Shown: one piece after another, positions 1 to 8,243 of the stretch
How positions within the stretch are numbered: position 1 is the stretch's first letter
How the letters are laid out: every line of letters starts with the position of its first letter
Source: Moorena producens 3L
Lineage (GTDB): Bacteria > Cyanobacteriota > Cyanobacteriia > Cyanobacteriales > Coleofasciculaceae
Direction: 5' to 3'
Assembly (NCBI RefSeq): GCF_000211815.1
Contig: NZ_GL890967.1
Coordinates: 34,973-98,972, forward strand
Length of the DNA stretch: 64,000 bases
Program-made: the position numbers and the translations under genes
Notes under the pieces: model-generated
Seen by the model: only the letters and a program-made list of their open reading frames with translations
Database searches by the model: none
Told to the model about the DNA's origin: nothing

Positions 1-420
1 ATTAATTAGTTTTCCTGGTGCTAGAGTGACAAACAACAGGAACAGTAGTCAAGAGCAAGGCAAGAAATTGACAACTAATGTAATAGATCTGTCAATCTAT
101 CAGTGTATATAGGAATAAGTTTTGCGTTGGCTGAATTTGACAAGTAACAAGTAAGTAGATCTATGAGTCATCTAGGGATAACTTTTGCGTCCTGTTTGAG
201 TTGAACGCTTTGCCAACAACATTAAACCAACTACAGTAAACTTGGCCGCAGTTGTCTACTTGCCAAATTTAAACCTACCCGTTCCCGTAGCCTGGCCTTT
301 AGGCCAAGGAACACCAAAAGCCATTAATTTTAAAGTTTTAACCTTCAAGTTAACACCTTGTTTTTAAATTCTTAAGCTACGCAAACAAGCAGCTTCCAGC
401 TGAAATGACCCCAAGCTAAT
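1..420. other. Left-edge non-coding stretch
   Basis: No convincing coding frame is visible here. The stretch has two similar short passages, near 112-123 and 177-191, built on AGG(A/G)ATAA..TTTTGCGT, but no further structure was recognised. It ends at the target duplication of the MITE that follows. Confidence 0.4.
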
Positions 421-616
421 GGCGTTGCTGATTCTGGGTATGGTTTCGCCCCCCTAGCCCCCCAATTTTGCGGTGCGACCCGTGGCGAATTTAATTCGCC
501 GACGGAAAGCGCACCGGTGGGGGAACAAAACTCTCAAAGTCCCCCATAATTGGGGGATTTAGGGGGCTTTAATAAAACCAGATTATCGCGCATTCATTCC
601 TTAATTCAGCAACGCT
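421..616. mobile_element. MITE copy A with terminal inverted repeats
   Basis: This 196-bp non-coding element starts GCGTTGCTGA and ends TCAGCAACGC, a perfect 10-bp terminal inverted repeat. The 8-mer AAGCTAAT occurs immediately outside both ends (413-420 and 617-624), which looks like a target-site duplication. The interior has runs of C and G (CCCCCCTAGCCCCCC, later GGGGGATTTAGGGGG) that can pair into a long hairpin. A 44-bp sub-element, GGTGCGACC to GCGCACC, is nested at 472-515. A second full copy lies at 3095-3291 and related copies at 61410-61615, 54444-54496 and 60394-60418. It has no transposase of its own, so it is probably mobilised in trans. Confidence 0.8.
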
Positions 617-637
617 AAGCTAATACCCATCCTGCAA

Positions 638-1084
638 TTAACTAAAAACTTTAGTGAGAATTTCGACAGAAGGGTCAACTTCCAGCCACACCGTAGCTCC
701 ACAATCCTTGGGACAATTGGGTTGATAGACTAACCGAGATGGACCCTTGATTTCTACATAATGACCGTAGGTGTTGCGGTTACCTTGTTTGACAGTGAGC
801 ACAGGGTTGTAGGTGTTGTTCTTTTTATTTTGCTTAATCACGTTCTGGTTGACGTGGATGTAACTCGCCACCTTTTGGAAACCTCTTCTCCAGGTTCCCT
901 TGGGTCCACGGCGACCAGGACTGACCCTAGGCAAGCCGTTAAATAGGGGAATTTGCCAAAATCTGCCTACTTTTTGAGCGCCCTTAATTCTACCATTTTT
1001 CAGAAGTTGGCGAACTCGTTGGACGCAAATCCCTAGAAGAAAAGCTGCTTGGGTAGTTCCGACTATCTTGGTTTGTTGGTTCAT
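638..1084 (-). CDS. Small helix-turn-helix DNA-binding protein
   Basis: A 148-residue protein. Residues about 8-50 (TTQAAFLLGICVQRVRQLL, then a basic stretch ending GRFWQIP) have the layout of a MerR/excisionase-type winged helix-turn-helix: sensing helix, recognition helix, then a short wing ending in an aromatic residue. The rest is basic and Asn/Lys-rich, with no recognisable catalytic motif. ATG at 1084 is preceded on the minus strand by AAGGGGAAC, a fair ribosome-binding site. The gene stands alone between a MITE and an AGCGCTA-rich repeat tract. A role in regulating a mobile element is possible but not shown. Confidence 0.6.
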   Translation of the reverse strand: MNQQTKIVGTTQAAFLLGICVQRVRQLLKNGRIKGAQKVGRFWQIPLFNGLPRVSPGRRGPKGTWRRGFQKVASYIHVNQNVIKQNKKNNTYNPVLTVKQGNRNTYGHYVEIKGPSRLVYQPNCPKDCGATVWLEVDPSVEILTKVFS

Positions 1085-1173
1085 TTTTTGTTCCCCTTTA
1101 CTATCGCGCTAATCTTATATTTAAGATAACACATAGTTCCTAGACTGTGTTGCTTTTTAACAAAAATTTATAA

Positions 1174-1375
1174 TTTATCTAGCGCTAACTTTTTATAAGT
1201 GCTAAGGGATGTTTGATTTGATTAAGTGGGTAGGTTTATAATAGCGCTATACTTTGGTGAAATTTATCTAGCGCTATTTTTTGGAGTCTTAAGGGATGTT
1301 TAGGTTAATTAAGTTACCCGTTTATAATAGCGCTATACTTTAGTCAAGTTTATCTAGCGCTATTTTTTTTAACCG
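1174..1375. repeat. Tandem tract built on AGCGCTA palindromes
   Basis: About two and a half diverged units of 86-90 bp. Each has TTTATCTAGCGCTA, then a GGGATGTTT block, then TTTATAATAGCGCTATACTTT. The octamer TAGCGCTA occurs five times and is a perfect palindrome. A tract of GATTCCC/GACTCCC heptamers follows at 1377-1417. The rest of the gap to 1574 is AT-rich without a coding frame. Confidence 0.7.
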
Positions 1376-1503
1376 ATTCCCGATTCCCGACTCCCGATTC
1401 CCGACTCCCGATTCCCCCAATACTTTGTTACAAAAATTTGCAAAATATGTTATAATAAAAGTTTTTGTATGTTATAATAGAATCATCTGACGTGAAAACG
1501 TTA

Positions 1504-1544
1504 AGAGCCAGCCTGAAGTTTTGCGAAGGCCGAAGGCTGGCTCT
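1504..1544 (+). other. Perfect 11-bp stem hairpin in the 5' leader of the next gene
   Basis: AGAGCCAGCCT (1504-1514) pairs exactly with AGGCTGGCTCT (1534-1544), leaving a 19-nt loop. It ends 30 nt before the ATG at 1575 and lacks a U-run, so a leader structure or attenuator is as likely as a terminator. Confidence 0.55.
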
Positions 1545-1574
1545 AGACCCCCAGTTAAGGAGATACCTTAAATT

Positions 1575-1781
1575 ATGACCTACTCTGAACGCCTATACCC
1601 GTGGGCAATCATCCGCCTATTGCCGAGGATGCAACGGGTGGTTGTTGGTCGGTACCGGAACCGGTCTGATGCGGAGGGGCACTTAAAGGCTCTTAAACGC
1701 TTGATGCCTGATGGTAAATTTGTGATTATTTTTGATTTGCCTGAACCTATGAATCAAGAAGCTGAGGGGAGTGAGGAGTAA
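1575..1781 (+). CDS. Small conserved protein with a SDAEGHL motif
   Basis: A 68-residue protein of unknown function. A start at ATG 1575 is supported by AAGGAGATACC 12 nt upstream. The core is VVVGRYRNRSDAEGHL followed by an IIFDLP ending. The same pattern (VIVGRYCTRSDAEGHL ... LIFDLP) appears in the frame-shifted relative at 40212-40435, so it is a real two-member family in this window and not a chance frame. The fold looks like one small alpha/beta unit (strand, helix, strand). No catalytic residues were recognised. Confidence 0.6.
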   Translation: MTYSERLYPWAIIRLLPRMQRVVVGRYRNRSDAEGHLKALKRLMPDGKFVIIFDLPEPMNQEAEGSEE

Positions 1782-1929
1782 GATTTAGAAGTTGCTCAAC
1801 TTAGCTCAATTGACATCCAGTCACCCTACGTGATGGTTGGGACTAACCGCTATGGGATCGGCGTTCGCGCAGCGTGGCCTTTGGCCTCAGCCGCGCCAAA
1901 GGCGATCGCTATCATCACTAATTGTTGAA

Positions 1930-3060
1930 ATTACCAACAGTAAAGGATTTTAACCCCTTGTTGCTATTGCTAGCACTATCATGATTATCCCAAATTGTTG
2001 GAATTTTCGATAACTATAGAAATTGCTCATGCTAACGCGATGCTCGGTACGAGCCGCTACGCGTACGCGATTATCCACAATTGTTGGAATTTTCGATAAC
2101 TCACGCGCGTTGCTCAAGTTAGCTCTATCGCGATTATCCCAAATTGCTGAAATTACCAACAGTAAACGATTTTCACCCTTTGTTGCTGTTGCTAGCTCTA
2201 TCGGGATTATCCCAAATTGCTGGAATTTTCGATAACTACCGAAACTGATTAAGCTAGCTCTATCGGGATTATCCCAAATTGCTGGAATTTTCGATAACTA
2301 TCGCGCGTTGCTGAAGAAGCGCGCTATCATGATTAGCCCAAATTGCTGGAATTTTCGATAACTATCGCGCGTTGCTCAAAAAGGCGCGATCGCGAAGCGT
2401 CGGGCAAAGCCCGAATCGCATGATTTCCCAAATTGCTGGAATTTACGACAGTAAAGGATTTTCACCCCTTGTTAATCAATTTAGTATGATAATGATTATC
2501 CCAAATTACGGTAATTTCCGATAACTATCGGGCGTTGCTGAAGAAGCGCGCTATCGTAATTATCCCAAATTGCTGGAATTTTCGATAACTAACGCGCGTT
2601 GCTCAAGTCAACGCGATCGCGAAGCGTCGGGCAAAGCCCGAATCGCACTCTTATCCCAAATTGCTGAAATTACCAACAGTAAACGATTTTCACGCTTTGT
2701 TGCTGTTGCTAGCTCTATCATGATTAGCCCAAATTGCTGTAATTTTCGATAACTACCGAAACTGATTAAGCTAGCACTATCGTGATTTCCCAAATTGCTG
2801 GAGTTTCCAACAGTCAAGGATTTTCACGCTTTGTTGCTCAAAAAGGCGCGATTGACCGTAGATCAAGCTACGCGATCGCATTCTCTCAACATTGCTCAAA
2901 TCAGCAACACTGACTGGATTAAGCTGAATCCACTTAACCTAGCGCTAGTCTTTTACATTGCGATGCTCGGTACGAGCCGCTACGCGTACGCACTCTTTCC
3001 CAAATTGCTGAAATTTCCAACACTGACTGGATTAAGCTGAATCCACTTAACCTAGCGCTA
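1930..3060. repeat. Degenerate array of about 13 units around CCCAAATTGCTGGAATTTTCG
   Basis: The core CCCAAATTG recurs near 1989, 2075 (variant), 2138, 2211, 2273, 2337, 2427, 2500, 2564, 2655, 2728, 2789 and 2999. Spacings fall in classes of about 62-64, 73 and 86-91 bp, apart from the last gap. Two unit types alternate. One continues GGAATTTTCGATAACTA and then GCGCGTTGCTCAAG. The other continues GAAATTACCAACAGTAAACG and then TTGTTGCTGTTGCTAGC. HIP1-derived palindromes (GCGATCGCGAAGCGTCGGGC and its complement) sit inside two units. Short open frames across the array are by-products of the repeat. The spacers resemble each other, so this is not a CRISPR. Confidence 0.75.
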
Positions 3061-3094
3061 TACTTATCCATAAGTATCCTCAATGCTGAAAATT

Positions 3095-3291
3095 GGGCGT
3101 TGCTGATTCTGGGTATGGTTTCGCCCCCCTAGCCCCCCAATTCTGCGGTGCGACCCGTGGCGAATTTAATTCGCCGACGGAAAGCGCACCGGTGGGGGAA
3201 CAAAACTTTCAAAATCCCTCAAATTTGGGGGATTTAGGGGGCTTTAACAAAACCATATGATCGCGCATTCATTCCTTAATTCAGCAACGCC
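3095..3291. mobile_element. MITE copy B
   Basis: This copy is nearly identical to copy A, with 11-bp perfect ends GGCGTTGCTGA and TCAGCAACGCC. The 7-mer GAAAATT flanks both ends (3088-3094 and 3292-3298), a probable target duplication. The nested 44-bp GGTGCG...CGCACC element is at 3147-3190. It lies between the repeat array and the 3' end of the adhesin gene. Confidence 0.8.
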
Positions 3292-3320
3292 GAAAATTAC
3301 TGCAATTTCCAACATATTGC

Positions 3321-6300
3321 TCAACCCTTGCTACCACAAGACCTAGGACTATACCAATTACTCTTAGGAGTAGCAGTATTCGGTTCAGCCGTCAAGATAA
3401 TTGTACCATCCTCCCGAACAGTCCAACCCTGAGCTTCCACTATTTTCTTCTTGGGACGAGCAGGAGTAGGAGTAGAGGCAGTCCGGCGTTTCCCTCTCAT
3501 GGGTAAGTAACTGACATCAGGGGTGGGAGTAGAGGTAGCTTCTTCGATGTTCTCTTCTTCAGTATCAAGGGTAACCCAATCTACCAGTACAGACTGTTGA
3601 TTAATTGGGTCTAGAGGACTTGGGGGTAAGCCACCTCGTCCAGTCACAATGAATTCACCCAGTTCATCTACCGCTACTTTTCCACTCCTGGGACAGTTAG
3701 CAACAATTAATGATGAAGGGTCAACTAGTGATGTTGGTAATATCTCAGGATCCTGGGTAGGATTAACTGCAGCATCGATCTGCAACACACCAGCTAACTG
3801 ACCCGGCGCAAAACTAATAGCAGAGATATCATTAAATGGAGTTCGACCTTCCTGTAACCTGAAGTTTCCGAATAAGCCTTGCAGCTTGATTTTGATCTCT
3901 CCACCTTGGCCTTCTTCAGCATTAGCAAAGATATCGTTACCTGTTTCACCGTCGGAGGGGAATAGGATCAGTAATCCACCGTCAATAATTATGTTCCCGC
4001 CTTTGACATCATCACCACCTGTAGCATCAGCCAAGATCAAGCTGTTGTTATCGAGTGTTGTCAATCCTGATACATTGATCTTGATAGTTGCTGCGTCTTC
4101 GCTGTTGGTTTGTGGGTCGGTTGATTTTCCAGTACCAGCTACAAGTTGGCCGTTGTCTAGGGTGAGAGATTCAGCCTCAATGGTCAGTTCGCCAGCTACT
4201 CCTGGTTCGCTCTCATCCACGTCAGTGTCTGGCAAACCATCCTGATCTAATGGCACAGCACTTACTGATATTCTTGCTCCATCTTTGACAGTTAGGTTAT
4301 CAGTTTCTATTCTCAAGTCTCCAGCATTGCTACCTCTGCTGGCTCCAACGGAAATCCGGCTTTCAGGGATATCATCTTGGATAACCAGGATATCATTGGA
4401 TGTCTCGAGTTTGATCTCGCGTTTTTTTTGTTTGCTTTTGTTTTTATCGTCTTCTATCTCTTCTTTTTGATCTTCTATCTCTTTCTCTTTTTTTACTATA
4501 TTTTCTAGGATTTTTTCAGTTTCTTTTTCTGAAAGTTCATCATTGAGTTTATCCTTGAGTTTTTTGAGATCATTCTGCTGCTTGAGGAGTTTTTTATTTT
4601 CGTCTTTAAGCTCTTTTTTAAGTTTTTTATCTTCTTGAGCCAGCTCTTCCTTTTGTTTTTCCAGTCTATCCTTGATCCTATCAAAAGTGGATTTTGAAGA
4701 TTTTGGACCACTTCCACTAACAATAACTTGGTCTGAAGCGTTAATCGTAATCTTGCCAGCATTGCCAACCTGACCATTGTCCTGATCATCATCTAAGGAT
4801 TTAGTCTCAATTTCTCCCCCTTCGGTGACACCTACTACCTCGATGAGACGACTATTGGTGGCAGTAGAAATAATTTCTCCCCCTTCAGTGACTTCTACTT
4901 CCTTAGCATTGATTGTGATTTCACCGCCTTCAAATTCACCTATGCTGCGAGCGCTGATAAATGAGCTATTCGATACGGTTAGTTTACCATCCGTATTGAT
5001 CTCAATCGTTCCTCCCTTAGGCTTATTGTCTTTATTGTCTCCAACAGCCTGGGCTCCTAGTTGACTTTCGGTGGCTATGCGACTGGGTCTTTTAACCCCA
5101 TAAATTTCCACAAAATGGGTGGCATTGACTTTAATATTACCTGCTGGAATTTTGCCTTCAGTGGAAGCTTCTATTCTCCCTCCATCTTTGAGGGATAGAG
5201 AGCGAGCTTTAATGGTAATGTTACCAACGCCTTCTTGTTGTTTTCCAGCCTCAGCACTTACCACAGTTGTAATGTCACTGTTGGTAACCTCAATCTTATC
5301 CTTAACCTCTACCTCGATATTTCCCGGATTTCCACCATTCTTACTCCGAGTCTGAGCAGTTATCTGGCTTCTCTTGCTTAAAGAAAGTGAACCAGCTTCA
5401 ATGATTATCTCACCACCATCAGCTGTAGCACTCTCAGCATTGGATTTCGCTTCAATTTGGGCTCGATCTGTCATGATGAAGTCTCCCTCCACTCTGATGG
5501 TGATATCTCCCGCCTTTCCATCTCCTGTTGTATTAGTAGTGATACCATCAGAACCACCTCTACCTGATGCTCCAATCATCGTCAGTGATCCGACATCGAT
5601 TTTTATTTCACCGCCATCACCGCCACCTTTTGAGTCGGTCTTAGCCGTAATTTGGACGAAACCTCTCTTCGATTCAGGATTGCTGGGATTGCGAGCATCA
5701 ATGAATAGGGACTTAGCTTTGATCTCAATGTCCCCGCTCGCTCCTTTCGCTTTTTTGTCATTAGTATTCTCAATTTTACTGTTGAATAGAACATTAACTG
5801 ATTCTCCAGCTAAAATGGTAATTTTTCCGCCATCTCCGTCCCCTTCATTTTCGACCTGAAGTCTGCTCCTATAATTGAGGGTAACATCGCCATCGACATT
5901 TAAGGTCACATCCCCAGGACTACCCTGTCTTTCGTTTTTACGTTGTTCGGTTTGAATGGTACCATGCTTTTTCAGTTCTACATCGCCACTCACATTGATG
6001 GTAATGCTGCCGGTATCACCATCTCCCTTTGTTCTTGCCGAAATACCCGGTTCTTCTTTCTCAGATTCCACCATCAGGGAGCCAGCAGTAATTTGAATAC
6101 TTCCCCCTGTGCCACCTTTTTCGTCAGTTAAAGTAAAGATTCCGTTTTGAGTCTTCTTGTTACTAGAAGAAATAATCGAAACTGAGTCATCAGCGGTGAT
6201 AACAATATCACCCCCTTTCTGACCATTGACCTTAGTTATGGTGAATATTCCCTGCTCCTTTTTAGCAGTTTCTACTGTCAACGAGCCAGCGTCGATAGTA

Positions 6301-7373
6301 ATTTTTCCCCCTTCTCCACCTTCATCCTCTGTTATCGTAAAAATTCCCTGGCGCTCTTTTCTAGCAGTAGACTTAATTAAGACTGATTCATCAGCGCTTA
6401 TACTAATATCACCGCTTTTTTTACCATTATTCTCAGTTTTAGTAAAAATTCCCCGGTCTCTATTATTTTCCGAGTTTTCTACTTCTATTGAATCAGCAAT
6501 AATCCTAATCTCACCACCATCAACATCGCTATCTTTGGCTACGGAAGTTTCTATAGCGCTATCCTTAATAACAACATTCCCTTTCTTGACCCCATCGGGA
6601 AACTCTAAACCCAGCTTGTCACCCTCTTGAGTCAAAGCTACTTGTCCTGGTGCGCCCAATCCCGCTAACAGAATATTCCCACCTTGATTGGTAGATATCT
6701 TACTATCTTCCTTACTATTCTCTTTCTTACTAACTTCAATATCACCACCGAGCAACAACAGGTTATCAACCGCTAGCTTTTCCAACTTAGCTTGACTGGT
6801 AATCTTACCCGGAATTTGATTAAAGAAGAATACATTAGGATTAACGGTCAACAATGGCGACGGAGGCTCTGGATTAGAAGCACTAAACACTCCTCGATTC
6901 CCAAACCCAATCCCATCAGCAGTGGTGCCCACAAAGGAACCGGATACATCCAGCTTGGCATTCTCCCCAAACAAAATCCCCTTGGGATTAATCAAGAACA
7001 AATTCGCGCCACCATTGACACCCAAGGTGCCAAAAATATTAGAGGGATTAGCACCAGTTACCCGAGACAGAATATTTTCAATGCCAGCTGGATTAGCAAA
7101 ATAAACCCTTTGCCCATCTGAGACATTAAACTCTAGGAAACTGTGGAACAAATTGATATCCCGGATTGCTCCTCCTTTAATGAGATCAACAATTTTCCCA
7201 TTTACCTCACCAGAGCCTAGGTCTAGCAAAGACCTTTCCCCCTGGGGCAAAGTCGCATCAGGAGTAATCTGAGCATTAGCTTGGTTGACTGAAAATGCGT
7301 ACGCTCCACTAATGGCTAAGCATAGGGCTAAACCTAACTGAGTGTTATAGCGTTTCAATACATCTAATGCCAT
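3321..7373 (-). CDS. Secreted haemagglutination-domain beta-helix protein
   Basis: A 1350-residue protein. Residues about 1-34 are a signal peptide (basic start, hydrophobic stretch, ANAQ). Residues about 35-175 match the TPS/filamentous haemagglutinin N-terminal domain (ILSRVTGANPSNIFG, NLFLINPKGILFGENA, GSFVGTTADG). The remainder is a long series of short strands of the type GDITI/GGEIKI, as in right-handed beta-helix adhesins. At about residues 895-990 a highly charged Lys/Glu coiled coil interrupts the helix, which is unusual. Cyanobacterial members of this family are expected to be exported across the outer membrane by a TpsB partner. No TpsB gene is present nearby. The frames on the opposite strand are shadows. 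Host or surface adhesion is inferred from family only. Confidence 0.88.
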   Translation of the reverse strand: MALDVLKRYNTQLGLALCLAISGAYAFSVNQANAQITPDATLPQGERSLLDLGSGEVNGKIVDLIKGGAIRDINLFHSFLEFNVSDGQRVYFANPAGIENILSRVTGANPSNIFGTLGVNGGANLFLINPKGILFGENAKLDVSGSFVGTTADGIGFGNRGVFSASNPEPPSPLLTVNPNVFFFNQIPGKITSQAKLEKLAVDNLLLLGGDIEVSKKENSKEDSKISTNQGGNILLAGLGAPGQVALTQEGDKLGLEFPDGVKKGNVVIKDSAIETSVAKDSDVDGGEIRIIADSIEVENSENNRDRGIFTKTENNGKKSGDISISADESVLIKSTARKERQGIFTITEDEGGEGGKITIDAGSLTVETAKKEQGIFTITKVNGQKGGDIVITADDSVSIISSSNKKTQNGIFTLTDEKGGTGGSIQITAGSLMVESEKEEPGISARTKGDGDTGSITINVSGDVELKKHGTIQTEQRKNERQGSPGDVTLNVDGDVTLNYRSRLQVENEGDGDGGKITILAGESVNVLFNSKIENTNDKKAKGASGDIEIKAKSLFIDARNPSNPESKRGFVQITAKTDSKGGGDGGEIKIDVGSLTMIGASGRGGSDGITTNTTGDGKAGDITIRVEGDFIMTDRAQIEAKSNAESATADGGEIIIEAGSLSLSKRSQITAQTRSKNGGNPGNIEVEVKDKIEVTNSDITTVVSAEAGKQQEGVGNITIKARSLSLKDGGRIEASTEGKIPAGNIKVNATHFVEIYGVKRPSRIATESQLGAQAVGDNKDNKPKGGTIEINTDGKLTVSNSSFISARSIGEFEGGEITINAKEVEVTEGGEIISTATNSRLIEVVGVTEGGEIETKSLDDDQDNGQVGNAGKITINASDQVIVSGSGPKSSKSTFDRIKDRLEKQKEELAQEDKKLKKELKDENKKLLKQQNDLKKLKDKLNDELSEKETEKILENIVKKEKEIEDQKEEIEDDKNKSKQKKREIKLETSNDILVIQDDIPESRISVGASRGSNAGDLRIETDNLTVKDGARISVSAVPLDQDGLPDTDVDESEPGVAGELTIEAESLTLDNGQLVAGTGKSTDPQTNSEDAATIKINVSGLTTLDNNSLILADATGGDDVKGGNIIIDGGLLILFPSDGETGNDIFANAEEGQGGEIKIKLQGLFGNFRLQEGRTPFNDISAISFAPGQLAGVLQIDAAVNPTQDPEILPTSLVDPSSLIVANCPRSGKVAVDELGEFIVTGRGGLPPSPLDPINQQSVLVDWVTLDTEEENIEEATSTPTPDVSYLPMRGKRRTASTPTPARPKKKIVEAQGWTVREDGTIILTAEPNTATPKSNWYSPRSCGSKG

Positions 7374-7984
7374 GGGATTCGTTCTCCTGAGCCTGGGGAG
7401 GGGTATTTAACTTAAGCTATCAGCTTATGCGCTACGCGCACGCTACGCGAACAGTTATCAGCTATCAGCTTGCCCATTGACGCAAGCTACGTGGGCTTTA
7501 TTTTAAGCTGACGGCTGACGGCTAATTGCTGACAACTGATGTTTGATTAATAGTCGGTTCAAGCTGCTATTGCTACTAGCAATACTAATTATTACTGCTG
7601 GGTATAATAACAGAAATTATTATACCTATATTTGCTAGCAATTGATGTGAATTTTTGTGACATATTTGTGACATTAAAGTTAGCCAGAGCTACAGGGATG
7701 GGTCTCTAAGGCATAAGCAAGGCATTATAGGGAGCCAAAATCCATCGTGATCATTTTTGTTCCTTGTTCCCTTAAAGCTGTTTGACCTGATGGTGCGTTA
7801 CGGGTCGGGCTGTTTCAAGCGGAAACAGGCGGAAAATCAGAGCTAGCCCGCCCCTAAAGCACCCTACGCCACTAGACAAAGTCTGATAATGTAATAAAAT
7901 GTAAATAAAGTTAAAAACTATTCATAAAATAATCTGGCTAAGGACTTGATAAAAAATAAAAAATGTGTTAAAGAAAGAAGCCAA
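7374..7984. other. Intergenic region with scattered short repeats
   Basis: Divergent promoter space between the adhesin gene and the IscB element. It contains AGCTATCAGC-type heptamers at 7416-7476, GCGTAGCG palindromes at 7430-7450, and at about 7790-7871 a hairpin-forming repeat (GGTGCGTTACGGG ... AAGCACCCTACGC), a relative of which lies near 60425-60598. AT-rich DNA with two TTTGTGACAT-like repeats (7655-7675) follows. No gene is seen. Confidence 0.5.
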
Positions 7985-8243
7985 TGGGGTGATCTTACCT
8001 GGTGTGTCCTATAGCCACCTAGTAAAAGCCTTGGTAATTCCCGGCAAAACTCGGAAGTTATCTAGCTAGGTTGCAGGCCAAGGATTAGTTTCCTACGTTG
8101 TTTTAGTCATGATACCTGGGAGTGACCTCCAGCTCCCAGCTCTATCGTCAACTATTAAGTTGAAGGCAAAATGTGTGGTTGGCAAAACACAAGCTATTAC
8201 AACATGGCCGAGGAAAACATTACCGATTTGAGGCGCACTAAAA
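7985..8243 (+). ncRNA. IscB omega RNA (HEARO-type)
   Basis: The 260 nt directly before iscB carry blocks I recognise from HEARO RNAs: AGCCACCTAGTAAAAGCCTT, GCAAAACT, CTAGGTTGCAGGCC, GGGAGTGACCTCCAGCTCCC (a stem) and GGCAAAACACAAGCTATT. They end 12-50 nt before the ATG. In IscB systems this RNA forms a complex with the nuclease, and its 5' end supplies the guide taken from DNA flanking the element. The exact 5' boundary, and so the guide, cannot be fixed by eye; it probably lies around 7960-8000. Confidence 0.82.

Noticed and set aside
1950..3040. Short frames across the repeat array and a CRISPR-like look
   Set aside because: The frames follow the repeat unit itself. Spacers are related to each other and spacing is irregular, so it is not a CRISPR.
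3886..7121. Series of open frames on the plus strand opposite the adhesin gene
   Set aside because: They are mirror frames of the repetitive beta-helix coding sequence, Ser/Pro/Ile-rich without family features.
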